Positions 10,811 through 22,932 of a stretch of 64,000 nt of DNA are shown here, piece by piece. The translations under genes were made by a program, and so were the position numbers. The notes under the pieces were generated by a model. That model was not told the origin of the DNA. It worked only from the letters and a program-made list of their open reading frames with translations, and searched no databases. Source of the DNA: Erythrophleum ivorense (taxonomy: Eukaryota > Streptophyta > Magnoliopsida > Fabales > Fabaceae); NCBI GenBank assembly GCA_026724425.1, contig JAIUCV010000654.1, positions 124,001-188,000 on the forward strand, read 5' to 3'. The first letter of the stretch is position 1. Each line of letters starts with the position of its first letter.

Positions 10811-11054
10811 CCGCCTATTCCCCCCCAAACTAAATTTATTCCATCGGGATCCACCCAAACTTTTCGACCCCCCTCTAATTCCACCCAAACTTTTTTTTTC
10901 TCCGTCGATTCCCCCATTTGCGTTTTGTTTAACACGCGCAAAACGCAAATGGGGGAATCGACGGAGAAAAAAAAGTTTGGGTGGAATTAGAGGGGGTCGA
11001 AAAGTTTGGGTGGATCCCGATGAAAAAAATTTAGTTTGGGGGGGAATAGGCGGG
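10811..11054. repeat. Foldback hairpin, left end
   Basis: Arm-loop-arm palindrome beginning CCCGCCTATTCCCCCCC and ending with its reverse complement. The loop is around 10928-10939. Confidence 0.9.
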
Positions 11055-11470
11055 AGAAAAGGATGAGCTTCCTCTCAACTGTCCTATCCCGTTACTTTCC
11101 GTATCGCTCTCCATAAGAGAACGCTGTCGTTCTCGTCTCGCTACCAACACAAAACCTTTCCAACCCATGCATCTAATCATCTCTGTTTCTGGAATATAAA
11201 TAAATAAACTGTTCGTTTTCAAAACAAAAAGTTATGGTAATGAACATCAAGGAAAACTATTTTTAACTAGACAATTGGGTATAAGTCATACCACAAATCA
11301 AGTTTCACAAGATAATGGATATCACTCAGTTGGAATGCTAAAATTATAGTCGGAGAAGATGCTGAATATGACGTTTAAAGACATGCTAAAGAGAGTAAAT
11401 TGTTGACGCTAAAAGTCTTAATAATTAACGAATCGTCGAGATTATTACCAAAGAACTAAGTAACTAAAAA

Positions 11471-11890
11471 ATTCACTTCACTCAAAACTACATTTAAAGA
11501 AGAGATGCTTTCTTTAAATCCTTTAGGAATGAGAATCAAGGCGAGACCGACTTTCATCATCTATATAAGGGAAATTCACTTCACTCAAAACTACATTTAA
11601 ATAAGAGATGCTTTCTTTAAATCCTTTAGGAATGAGAATCAAGGCGAGACCGACTTTCATCATCTATATAAGGAGGACCTCTCACAACTCTCAAATCATT
11701 GAGAAATCATTCCAAGACGCCCGGAGAGAGCTAGATAGCAATTAGTCTTATTCTTCTAGTTTATCTCTTTGCTGTTCTTGACCTAAAGCCGCTTCAGCAT
11801 AACCCCTTTTGTACTTCTTTGAGCTTCGACTTGATCAATAAAAGATTTATTCTCTGGAACCCTAAACCTAGTTACTATAATTAGGTTGTG
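11471..11890 (+). promoter_or_regulatory. Duplicated TATA promoter-like cassette with poly(A)-type signal
   Basis: A 102-bp unit is repeated at 11471-11572 and 11573-11673. Each unit ends in CATCTATATAAGG, a strong TATA box. Two TGACG motifs (about 11368 and 11404) lie upstream and AATAAAAG (about 11839) lies downstream. The order TGACG, TATATAAGG, short leader, AATAAA recalls LTR or plant pararetrovirus promoters. That origin is an inference; no coding sequence accompanies it. Confidence 0.45.
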
Positions 11891-12079
11891 TGATTACCGT
11901 AACTTTTTGTTTTGAAAACGAACAGTTTATTTATTTATATTCCAGAAACAGAGATGATTAGATGCATGGGTTGGAATGGTTTTGTGTTGGTAGCGAGACG
12001 AGAACGACAGCGTTCTCTTATGGAGAGCGATACGGAAAGTAACGGGATAGGACAGTTGAGAGGAAGCTCATCCTTTTCT

Positions 12080-12322
12080 CCCGCCTATTCCCCCCCAAAC
12101 TAAATTTTTTTCATCGGGATCCACCCAAACTTTTCGACCCCCTCCAATTCCACCCAAACTTTTTTTTCTCCGTCGATTCCCCCATTTGCGTTTTGCGCGT
12201 GTTAAACAAAACGCAAATGGGGGAATCGACGGAGAAAAAAAAGTTTGGGTGGAATTAGAGGGGGTCGAAAAGTTTGGGTGGATCCCGATAGAATAAATTT
12301 AGTTTGGGGGGGAATAGGCGGG
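12080..12322. repeat. Foldback hairpin, right end
   Basis: Same palindrome as the left end, with the loop sequence reverse-complemented, as expected if the whole element is one large inverted duplication. Confidence 0.9.
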
Positions 12323-12344
12323 CAACCCCAGTTCTTCATCCTAT

Positions 12345-12960
12345 TTAAAACTCAAAACTGAATACTGATGCATATTCATCTTTATTTTGTTACCAACTTT
12401 TGCACTTACTTAACGTTATGGTTTTTAGGTTTACTGGCAAATTTAAAATTTCATTTCTTTATTAAGTATTACGATGAACAAAAAGAATTAAATACAATAC
12501 TAGACAATCAAAAGTTAAAAAAAATGTGAGATAACAAATTGAAGATGTAAGTTATAATTACCGATACAAATTAGTAACTAGAGGAGATTACAAGAGTAGT
12601 GATTGGTTTGGTTAAGCTATTGATAGCAGTAGATTGTAGAGTGAGTAATTATAGAAATTATGGTGTGATACGCGTAATGTTTTTTACTCTCGGGAAATGT
12701 TTCCAGCAATATTGTTATTTTCAATTTGATATTCTTTTAATTATAGATTTATCAAGAGAGCCCTGATATATATTTATTTGATCAATCGAATCGTCTCTCT
12801 CATCCTCCTTGGCTCTTTCTGTGAAAACTTAAAGAAGAACCTTCAAATGTTAACATTAAAACCAAAAAAAAAAAAAAAAACCTTCAAATGTGGTCCACAA
12901 TGGAGGAGGTTGTTTCATTATTCTGTGAAAACGTGGAATACTCAATTTTACCAATCACAC
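12345..12960 (+). repeat. Dispersed duplicate of the 95-aa gene's upstream region
   Basis: Stretches such as CTTTATTAAGTATTACGATG (about 12457) and ATCAATCGAATC (about 12780) recur at about 19855 and 19380. The order of blocks is partly rearranged. It contains one unit of the CTTGGCTCTTTCTGTGAA repeat. Confidence 0.65.
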
Positions 12961-14585
12961 CAATTTGTTTGTGTGTTTAAGAAGTTGGGTCTAAGTCCAA
13001 TTTGGGCCCTCAGGATATCAGTTTATATTAAAATTCCACTCGCCCCTACAATATAAACAGTTGATATATTTTATTTCTACTTGTAACCCATTGGGTATCA
13101 ATGAATCACTTGACCTAGCCACCCACTTGGTTTCACCTTTCCTCTAATGGCCAAAGTTTCACAAAGTTCTGTCAAATGGATTGATTCTTCAAGGTTTCTT
13201 CCGATTCAGTTTTCTTTGTCGGATACTAGACTTAACAAATGCTTTCATTTATCATTGTTTAATGGATGTTTTTCTTATCCGAAGATAATTACAAGATATG
13301 TAACTTTCTCTAACAAATATTGTTAATTGGAAGTTAAAACATTCTTAAATTTTATATATTAGTCAATTAATGTTTTTTGGATTTTTATATATAAATGCTA
13401 GGAATCAAATAAAGGAATCATATTATTGAAAGAGAGAGGGAGAGAGGGAGAGAGGGAGAGAGAGAGAGAGAGAAAGTGATGAATGTGAAGAGAGGGTTTG
13501 AGTGAGATAAGAGTACTGGAAAGAGATGTGTTGATGAGACCAAAAATGAAGGCCATGATGTATGTATACACTTCTCGATCAAATTCACTTTCAAAGGTCC
13601 TTTCATGCAAAAGGCAAAGGCATTACTCACAAAGGGATCAAAAACTTTTTTTTGACAAACTTCCCTCTTTTATGCTTTACCTCAACACTCTCTAACCTGC
13701 GTCACTTTCTTTCGACCCCAACACAGACCCTACCCTCCATAATCTCATGTCCATATAATTAATTAGTTCAAACATGAACCATAACTGCAATATACTGGAA
13801 AATATAGTAACATGATTTCCCTCGGTTAATGCCAACCCATTTTCAACTGTTGTTGATCAAAGTCACGACACTGATCATAATTTTTCTAGATTTTTCTTTT
13901 CTCATTTATTCATGTTTTTTTCGTGTGTACATAGAATAATGCGTACGAGTAAACTTAATCCGAGTATATATACGGTCTCAATTTTTTTATGTTCTTACCG
14001 CTAGATCAATAAAATATTAACATCTATAGTTTATACAGTAAGAATTAGCTATATATCTCATTAATCTCTTCGATGTTAATTATAAAATTCAGTGACGTGA
14101 GTATAGTATAAGTACTGTAAACTTCTTTATATATAATACCAAGATGCCATTTCATGAACCATCATGATTTTGTTTGGAAAACTAATTAAAAAGTAGTGTC
14201 TTTTTCTTGCTCGTGAGTGCCCACTTTGAAGTAGATTCTTTGGACGGTTTACCTGTGGACACAATAAATTTTTTTTTTTTTTTGGTTCTTTTGTCAAAGA
14301 GGACACAAAGAAAAACTGCATAGTATACTATGAGACAGTGTCTCATGAAGTATTAATCATCATATAAAACTAGAAATGAATGCTACGAGGAAGAAATTTG
14401 TATAACTAAACTAGCATTGTTTGGTTTTTGTTTTTATCATTTATTATATTTAAAGTTTCAGAGCTTTCATCATGTCATTGATCCTTTACTTAAATTCGCT
14501 AGTTTTTGATGATATTTTCAATCAAATTCCTCTCAGAAAATTATTGTTGAACCTCGTAACATATATATATGCCTTCGATTACTCT
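12961..14585. other. AT-rich intergenic DNA
   Basis: No supported gene. A GA-rich microsatellite (about 13429-13475) is the only clear structure. Long frames here are low-complexity Ser/Leu strings from that repeat. Confidence 0.5.
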
Positions 14586-16182
14586 CACTACAAGAAATCT
14601 ATTTTTTAGTGTCAATTTTTTTAAACTTAGTATCATTTTCTAAATGATGCAAGAATTATAGCATCACTTGTTAAAATGACACCAAAATTAATGACACTAA
14701 TTTTTTTATATCATTTTTACAAATGACATAAAAATTACATTTTAACATCATTTAATTATAAGTGATACTAAAAATGAGATTAGCATCATTTTTAAAAGTG
14801 ATGCAAAAAATGAAATTAATATCATTTGTAAAAGTGATACAAAAAATAAGATTAACATCATTTGTAAAAGTGATATTAAAAATGAGATTAAAATCATTTG
14901 TAAAAGTGATACTAAAAATGAGATTAAGATAATTTGTAAACGTGATACAAAAATAAGATTATATTAAAAAAAAAAATAATGCTAAAAATGATATCATAGA
15001 AACATGTCTATAAAGTCTATTTTTATATAAACCGAAATATCTTTAATTACATATTGTCAATAAAAAAAATGGAATATGGGAATAAACTCTGCAAGAAGTT
15101 GATCCTCGTCGTTGTATATCTCCTTCACATTTACAAAGCCCTGCAAAAAATGAACAAAACTATAAGCAAATTCACACAAACAGAATATCACATAAAATGT
15201 TAAAGAATTAAAATTAAACTAGAGATTCGTTATCAAATGTGACATACATAAAAAAGAAAGAAAGAGATTGAAACCTGCATTTTCAAAGGCTCATGAGTCA
15301 CATTCATCAAATCAAAGAGTAGCAGCAATAGCATACACAAAATTATAAAAACCTTAGGGGCAGTAAGCAACGCATACAATTGTGTTGTAACTACATCATA
15401 AGCTACAATTCCTGTACTTCTAAGAAACCATTCTATGCAAAGTTGATTCCCAATATCTCAGAACAAGAATTAAGATCGCAAAGTTGATTCCCAAATTTTC
15501 AGAACAAGAACTAATCACAAAGTACTTGAGCTTACCTTCTTCAATATATATATATGTCTCATGTCTCCTTCACGTACTATGCCCTGAAAAAAAATTAAAA
15601 CAGAGCAAGAGCTAATTAAGGTTATTTGCAACACAGAACAAGAATATTTGCAACACATAACAAGACTATTTGCAACTTACCTTCTACAATTGCAAAATGC
15701 TCGTTAACACCAAATGCTCGTTAACCCATAAAACTTAGAAGTGATTAAGGATAGACAAGTATCTTTACTAAAATAGTCAGCTATGTTTAATGAAATAGTC
15801 AGCTATCTTACTGAAATAGTCAGCTATCTCACATGTATCAAAGAAATACAACTCAGTACAGAACAAAGGCAACAAGCAACACGAATCATTCCTAAAGTCC
15901 AGACTATATGGAGAGATACAAACCAATGCAAAACAAGACCAAGACTTCATCAATCACAGAACTGAGACTTCAACAAGCAACACGAATCATTCCTTAAGTC
16001 CAGCGTGTAGATTTCATCACAATTTATCAACTAATTCTACATCATTGTCATCAATACTCATATTATCTCTAACTAGCTGATAGGTTGGTATGTCATCAGA
16101 AATAACTAGTCTATTGTTGACCAAGAGAAAGCGAGATGGAGAAACATAACTGGAATAATCTCAAATATAAGCTTTTGTAGTG
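14586..16182. mobile_element. Probable non-autonomous CACTA (En/Spm) element
   Basis: The left end is CACTACAAGAAA, the hallmark tip of plant CACTA transposons. The best opposite end is GCTTTTGTAGTG, ending 16182, an imperfect inverse. Subterminal tandem units of about 40 bp with the core CATTTGTAAAAGTGATAC fill 14640-14970, as is usual for this superfamily. Flanking triplets (TCT and GTT) do not match, so the right boundary is uncertain. No transposase is seen. Confidence 0.5.
14640..14970 (+). repeat. Subterminal tandem repeats of the CACTA-like element
   Basis: About eight degenerate copies of a 35-40 bp unit containing GTAAAAGTGATACTAAAAAT. Confidence 0.75.
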
Positions 16183-18830
16183 GTTTAAACTTGCTCATGT
16201 ACAACAAAAAGCGTGATTGTCAAAATTGCTCCTCTAGACCTGAAAGAAGAGCAAACACTTTTAGAGAAAGTAACTACAATTAACTACAAAGAAATCAAAC
16301 CGTAAGTGATTATGGAGCTTACATTTAGCTCAAATTCAAATAATTAGCTCAGGTCATAACAAAGAAATCATCAATAAGAGATCAAATATATTTCTCAGTG
16401 TAACGAAGAAATGAAGAAATTGTAAATTTTCCATTTCATCCTTCCGGATGTTATGTATAAAGATATTAAAATCTTGAATAATCACTACAAAATAGATAAA
16501 TTATACACATAATAAATTTAGAGTCACGCCTAAAGTTACAAAGCCGTAAGCGGTGATAAAATATCAAACCTCTAATTAACCATTATCATCTCAAACTCAT
16601 ATTAACGTGATTTTTTTTTTGTTAAAATCATATTAACGTGATGTTTGTGTCAAACACTATACTTTTTTATATTAATGTTTTTGCAATATGTTTTATTTTA
16701 TTACTTTCTCCAAAGTCACAAACTACACTATTATAAATCTAATTGTTTTAACCTATTCTAGTTAAAACTCCAAATCATATTTACTTAAAGTTGATAAATT
16801 AGCCAATTATTTGACTTTTTCCTTAATAAGTTAGCAACTAATAAATTGGCCCTTCAATTTTTCAAAAAAAAAATTTGGCGCCAATGTTTATTTTCTGTGG
16901 TCATAGACACGGCTCATACTATACGACTACACGAGGTTCTTGAAAATGATCCCACAATTAACTTAGAAACCTAAAAAGAAAATAAAATATCTGCATGGGA
17001 AGCCAAATAAGTCTTAAACATCCCACGCTTGGGACTCAAGAAACTTTCAAAATTAGTTGTACACCCTGACAAAATAAGTAATTTATTTTTTCCAAGTTTT
17101 TTGTTCGTTGATGAAGTTTCAAAATGTTTTTTTTTTTTTAAATGTAAAACGAATAATTTTGTTGTCTGATTAATGTGGATAAAATATGGTCTCCATTTCT
17201 CACACGTCACAGTTATTTGGATACGCTGTAACAAGATGAGACATGCCACGCGCGTCTGATTCTGTCAACAAGTTCTTGAGAAAGTGTAGGGAAACACTTG
17301 TTGTCAACTTGCCAAATTGGGAAACAAAAGTTGCAAATTAGAGATCACTATGATTCCAGTAACTAAGAATTTTTGTGGTATCAATTTCACTTATAGATCT
17401 AGTTTTCCCCTTTAAAACAAGAAAATTAATTTCTTCAACCAACTCAACCTTAGTAAATCAAAATTCTCGAATAAACTGAAATACGAATCTGACTTGCAAA
17501 AAAAATATATATATATAATCTTTCACAATATAAGTATGAAACATATAATTATCATCTTGATCCAAACGGAGTGAACAAAAATTCGGACTTAGCTGGCTTT
17601 AGCTCATCTCCAACTCGAACCTTGTTAACCGAACATAACTTGACTCGAAAGTCAAAACCGAATATAACTTGATTAAAACTTTGACCAAGTTACTTAAGGG
17701 ATCAAATCATACACATCTGTACATTATGATTGGAAACTAAATCTTTATATCGAAAGAGGGACCCATAGTAAACTCAAGTATATTTCACACTATAACCATT
17801 AATTAATTAAATATTTGTTTGTTTAAAATAATTAAAAATATTTATCTATTGTTAATCAAATGCGTAAATAAATATTTAACTTTTAATTAATAATAATTAA
17901 AAGCAGGTGTCCACTTGTGAGATGACGAACTATAGTACAAAGAGAGGGAAGTGGCCCCAACTATATATGTCCACATTGAACGGCTGAGAATGAGAGACAG
18001 AGTACCATACACACTTCGTAACCATAGCAGCTACGATTATTTTAACGGATTTGTTATTTTTTTTTTTTAGTAATTCGGGTTTTGTTATTTATTTTACAGA
18101 TTATTTTTCTCTCTATTACTAAACTTGTAAAAGTAGCAAAAATGTTAATTCGACTAATTTTCTTTGTGAATTTGTCAGTTGAGGAGAATGACAAAATAGA
18201 AGTATTAAAAATCTTCATTATATATATAAAGTACTTTTGTGTTTTGTTTTGCTACTTTTCTTAATTCATCAGGTCATAGGTATATACGAGTTAAGAAAAC
18301 GTTTTCGAGTTTGATTTATTAACGTACAATTAGATTAACATGTGAAATAGGACTTTAAATCATTTCAGTGTCCTCGAATTAGATTAACATCATGTTACAC
18401 TTTGAAAGAAAATTCTTAGGTTTGTGAATCTATCACACATATTATATTTATAGATGACTTATGAGTGGTGACAAAATTATTTCACTCAATAATGCGTAAG
18501 CGAGTAAATAATATATACCTGAAAATAAAACATATAAGCAGATATACAGTATTAAACAATAAAAAGAAGGACTATTAAAGTGACGTGGAAGTAGTAAAAT
18601 AGACACAAGATAAGTAGGTATTAACTATTAAATATATATTGCACAGTGGGTACATTTGAATTATGTGACATATATATTGACATGCGCTTTTCATGTTTTT
18701 TGTTGGCAAGGCTTCAGGGAACTGCTCGGTTGTTGTCCGACGAATGCCATCAACAGTGAAAGTCCTTCCACTAACGAAGTAAGTATCTTTTTCTGTGATT
18801 AGCAATATGCTTATCAATCATCACTTTGCT
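16183..18830. other. AT-rich intergenic DNA
   Basis: No reading frame with recognisable coding character was found on either strand. Confidence 0.5.
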
Positions 18831-18832
18831 TT

Positions 18833-19034
18833 TCTCATCCTCCTTGGCTCTTTCTGTGAACTTAAAGAAGAACCTTAAAATGTGGTCCACAGTCCTCTCT
18901 CTCATCCTCCCTGGCTTTTTCTGTGAAACTTAAAATAAGAATCTTAAACTGTGGTTCACAGTACTCTCTCTCATCCTCCTTGGCTCTTTCTGTGAACTTA
19001 AAGAAGAACCTTAAAATGTGGTCCACAGTCCTCT
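18833..19034 (+). repeat. Tandem 66-70 bp repeat, three copies
   Basis: Units share CTTGGCTCTTTCTGTGAA and ATGTGGTCCACAGT. Related single units occur at about 12790-12915 and 19385-19455. Confidence 0.75.
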
Positions 19035-19143
19035 AGCTCTCTAAACAACGTTTTAAGTTTTATTTTGCGTTGTTTCGTTTACAGGAGAAAAGGGTATAGC
19101 TAGCTAGGGTCTCTAGACGACAGACCAAATTAAACGTATATAG

Positions 19144-19144
<1 letters not shown>

Positions 19145-19190
<46 letters not shown>
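19145..19190. repeat. (TA)n microsatellite
   Basis: About 23 TA units. Confidence 0.95.
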
Positions 19191-19194
<4 letters not shown>

Positions 19195-19219
19195 TTGTTA
19201 CTGGTGTAGTTAAATAGTT

Positions 19220-20060
19220 TATTTACAGCGGTAAATTGTAGAGATTTGAGTAGTTATAAAAATTATGGAGATACGCGTAATATCTTTTACTCGCAGGAAA
19301 TGTTTCCAGCAATATTTTTAGTTTGGTAGTCTATTAGTTATATAGATTTATCGAGAGAGCCCCGGTATATTTTTGTTTGATCAATCGAATCCTCTCTCTG
19401 ATCGATCCTCTTTGGATCTTTCTGTGGAACTTAAGAAACTTAAAATGTGGTCCACAACAATAAAGTTGTCTCTATCGCAGCAGCTGTAAATTATTTAAAG
19501 ATTTTATGTTTTCGTAGTTCAATAAAACTGGACCTGTTTTTCGTGATATGTCAGGCTTGGTAGAGTTAAGGTGTTTGAGTAATGGACAACAGGTATTTTG
19601 TAGCATTTTTAAAAATCTTAAAATAAAACTGGACACATTTTCGTAAAAAATACTACTGTCTCTCAAACTCAAAAGTAAATCAAATTATGATCTTGCTTCT
19701 GTGTTCTTTAATTCTTAACGGGTGCTTTATGACGACGTTAAACAAAGAGACCCAAAATGAAAAAGAAACACAGTAAATACCATTAGAGTGGGGCTTTCAG
19801 GACATATATCTAGCACTTGTGGACGAGATAACTGTTACGATTAAATTTCAGTTCTTTATTAAGTATTACGATGAACAAAAAGAATCAAGTACAATACCAA
19901 ACAATCAAAAGGTGAAAAATGTGATCGAGATAACGAACTGAAGATGCATGGATTGTGTGTTATATTATATATTGAATATAGAACTTGTACATTTATACTG
20001 ATACAAACGAGTAATAAGAGGAGAGACTACAAGAGTGATTGGTGGAAAATATCTTCGCAA
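19220..20060 (+). repeat. Duplicated upstream blocks of the 95-aa gene
   Basis: Partner of 12345-12960. Shared blocks include GGAAATGTTTCCAGCAATAT (about 19298) and ATTACGATGAACAAAAAGAA (about 19864). Confidence 0.65.
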
Positions 20061-20268
20061 GTGGCAAGTGGCACCCACTCCCAGTATAAAAATATATTGG
20101 CAAAGAAAAAAATTGGTTCACATGATTATTTTTGCTGCAAACACATGCTTTGGGCCCCACCATATGGTTTCAACTTGACATCTCTTGATATATTATTACT
20201 TTCCTCCTTTCTCCTTGCTTTTGTCCTCTTTTACTTTCGTCCTCCTCTTTTTTTAACATCTCACAAGC

Positions 20269-20556
20269 ATGTCAGGAGAAGGATCCTCATCCAGCAATGG
20301 CAAGAGTGCCACTGAGCTCGAATCCTACCGGAAGATTTTCCACGAGAAGTACTACAGGAACTTGATCAACGAACACTACGGAGGGCAGGAACAGGATTGG
20401 CTCAAACCTCTGGTGGAAAAAATGGATCTCAAGACAATCCACTACCACCTTCTGCCTAAAAACACAGAGGAGGAGAAGAAAAAAGTGATTGCCTTTGGCC
20501 TCAAGTATCCTGAAGTGGGTGAAGCGAGTAAGAAGCGTTTCGCGGAGGAGGATTAA
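20269..20556 (+). CDS. Orphan 95-aa acidic/basic protein, function unknown
   Basis: A compact frame starting at the ATG after a T-rich leader (TTTTTTTAACATCTCACAAGC), with a TATA-like motif at about 20189. The protein starts MSGEGSSSSNGKSATELE, has a Tyr-rich middle (YRKIFHEKYYRNLINEHYGG) and ends FAEED. No signal peptide, membrane segment or known domain is recognised. A probable 3'-UTR intron follows (donor AAG/GTAATTT at 20562, acceptor TTTACAG ending 21058), a layout that can expose a transcript to nonsense-mediated decay. The start is chosen because the frame has no upstream in-frame ATG near it. The codon pattern looks genuine, but I cannot name the family. Confidence 0.65.
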   Translation: MSGEGSSSSNGKSATELESYRKIFHEKYYRNLINEHYGGQEQDWLKPLVEKMDLKTIHYHLLPKNTEEEKKKVIAFGLKYPEVGEASKKRFAEED

Positions 20557-21560
20557 TTAAGGTAATTTTTGGTTTCTCATTTTGCTTTAAAAGTTAATTA
20601 AGTTTGTTGTATTTTGAAATACAATCTGGAATTTGCATTATTGGGTTTGGGTGTTTGGGGTTTTACGATCACGATCTTTGTTTTGTTGCTTACTCGCTTG
20701 GTTGCGTTTCAAACTTTCTGTTAGTACAAATAAAAGCAGAGAGGTTAAAACATTTATAATTACTGCATATCATCATGATTACTTGTTTTTGTAATGAATC
20801 GGTCCCGCAAGAGCTTAGACGTTGTGTAATCTAACTGGATGAGTTTATTGAGCCCAAAAAACCATACTGAGAAACCGAATATTCATGTTTAACGTTTCTC
20901 ATTTTCAGTTATTTTTAAAGTATATATCACTTCTTTGTTTCTCTGTGAAATAATATTTGTTTATTTGCTTGTTCATTTTTGTGGGTATAAAGCATTTATG
21001 TGGTGGTTTGTTTTTTTTCAAAACTAATATTAATTGTTGTATCTTTTATTATTTACAGGATGCTTCCTATGATGTTTCTGCAGCCGGATAGGATGTTTCT
21101 TGTGGCCATTATGTTTCAAATCAGTTATGTTTAAGACCTATATTTTATGTTTCAAATCATCAGTTATGTTTAAGACCTATGTTTTATGTTTCGAATCAGT
21201 TATGTTTAAGACCTACGTTTATCAGCTACGTTTATTGCCCTAAATATTTTCATGGTTTAAGTCCGGTTTGATTTGGTAAAGTTAATGATTATTATTTATT
21301 AGGATTCTTTGAATCAATCCAGAAAAGAAAAGCAAAAAAAAAATGAAAGAAAAGCAGAGATGTTAAAACATTTATAATTACTGCATATCATCATGATAAC
21401 TTGTTTGTTTTTATCTCTTTTCTTTCAATTTTTTTCGTTTCTTGGCTTTGTCTTCATAACCTCCATACGAATTTATATTGATCATGTTCTTGTCTCTTTG
21501 ACCATTGATTTCTTAAAAAGGAGAAGAAAAAGAATTCACATTTTTAGAACGAAAACGAAA
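20557..21560 (+). other. 3' UTR, UTR intron and flank of the 95-aa gene
   Basis: Intron 20562-21058. The following transcript part contains three imperfect copies of ATGTTTCAAATCAGTTATG (about 21110-21215). No other gene is seen. Confidence 0.45.
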
Positions 21561-21627
21561 TAAATGCGAGAGACGCTAACAAAATTTGAAAGAAACAAAG
21601 CAGTCATCACTGGTTGTCCAATCTGGA

Positions 21628-22480
21628 ACTGGGAAGAAAAACGGATTGGATGCTGAAGAGGAGCCCCCACTCAAAACGCGTTCCTTTCAGAACAGAGTTG
21701 TGGTAAACCGTTTGATGTTGAAGATTATACGTACAAGTTTGAAAATGCTTTACCATCAGAACCAACGTCTCCGACTGCTCTCTACACCTCTCCACTTACG
21801 TGGGACACAAGTCACTCTTACTTTGTTCTTTCGCTATATTTGCCGCTGCGAGTTTGCAAAAGAACAAGCTAATATTGATTTTTAGTATTTACTAGTTCAA
21901 AAGTAGTTTCCATCTCTACTTTTCGATATCATTATAAGGAGTGTAAGGTGGTTATTCTATGATCTGTTGTAGTATGAAGTAGATATGTATATAATCTATT
22001 TAAAAAAAAAAATATATATATATTCAGTTGCTCACACTTGTCCTTGTAGTACTCACCAAAATCCACAAAACAGAAGTCTCACTTGGAGAGGAAGTAAAAC
22101 ACACGTTCAACACAATTACCAAAAAGTAGACAAACAAAGCAGTTGGATAGCTTTATGATTGTCCAAATTGAAAGCCTAAGGTATATCTAGAGATTGTACC
22201 ATACATGTTAGATTTGATTAATTCCTTCATCTTTTTCACTCTGTTGAACTCCAACTCCACGTTAAGCCTCTCATATACGTCATCTCTCGTCTCTAGGTCT
22301 TCCTTCTTTCTGATGAGCATGCATTATACAAAAATAAATTGGATTCACACGGTCGTACGGTATACCTCTTGTCATAATTGAAATCTTGCTTGGCATATAA
22401 CCACCGGCCTCCCTTGAACTTACCATGTCTTTAGGGTGAAATTAGGTTTGCTATGTAGACAACCATCACCCATCATCGGA
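21628..22480 (+). repeat. Inverted segmental duplication, arm A
   Basis: This matches the reverse complement of 40274-40711 followed by 31871-32282. Shared landmarks are GGAAGAAAAACGGATTGGAT (21631), TTCAGTTGCTCACACTTGTC (about 22024), CAGTTGGATAGCTTTATG and GGGTGAAATTAGGTTTGC (about 22434). A frame at 21586-21885 covers part of it but has no recognised domain, and the partner arm is frameshifted relative to it. Confidence 0.75.
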
Positions 22481-22627
22481 GCAGGAGTTGTTGACTGGAT
22501 TTGTCATTTTAATACAAATCACCTTAAATCACTTCAAATCACTTCAAATCCCACTTTCAATACACCCCCTACTCTTACTCTCACTCTCGCTCAAACTATG
22601 AAGAACACTCTCACTCTGACTCAAACT

Positions 22628-22932
22628 ATGGAGAGCTTCAGGCTAAAGGTAATTCCAAGCTGACTAATTTCACTCGGTTGTAATTTCATCTCTGACCTAA
22701 ACCTGTGATGTTTTTTTCAGAACAAACAAGCCATCACTGAGGAGGAGCCAATGGTCGTCTTTACAAAGTAGCTGACAAGTCCTGCAAAGTGATATTGGGG
22801 AGAGTCTCCCCTGGATGTAGCAGCCTCATAGCCATGGTTCTAGCTACTGCAATAGCAATAGCAATAGCCGCTGCTGCTTTTCTCATGAATAGAAGCAACC
22901 TCTGTTTTCATAATCACAAGTATTGGATTTAG
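22628..22932 (+). pseudogene. Fragment of a small tail-anchored membrane protein gene
   Basis: A short exon MESFRLK (22628-22648) with donor AAG/GTAATT is followed by acceptor TTTTTTTCAG (to 22720) and an exon that hits TAG after 17 codons. A one-base shift at CCAATGG restores a frame reading NGRLYKVADKSCKVILGRV. That frame includes an Ala/Ile-rich transmembrane helix and ends KYWI. Function not recognised. The shift suggests a broken gene. Confidence 0.4.

Larger units (their letters stand above)
10804..12328. mobile_element. MULE-type non-autonomous element, nested palindrome
   Basis: It is flanked by the 9-bp direct repeat CAGTTCTTC (10795-10803 and 12329-12337), the duplication size made by Mutator-like elements. 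The tips are GGATTGCCCGCC and, reversed, GGGTTGCCCGCC. Each end (10811-11054 and 12080-12322) is itself a near-perfect hairpin with about 115-bp arms and an 11-base loop (TTTAACACGCG, and its reverse complement in the other end). Inside these, 11055-11242 and 11894-12079 form a further inverted pair. Only the central 11243-11893 is unique. No transposase is encoded. Confidence 0.8.

Noticed and set aside
10662..11066. Frame of 134 codons through the left hairpin
   Set aside because: It only reads through the palindrome arms. The repeated Pro/Lys-rich pattern comes from the foldback sequence.
13398..13630. Ser/Leu-rich minus-strand frames
   Set aside because: Produced by the GA microsatellite at 13429-13475.
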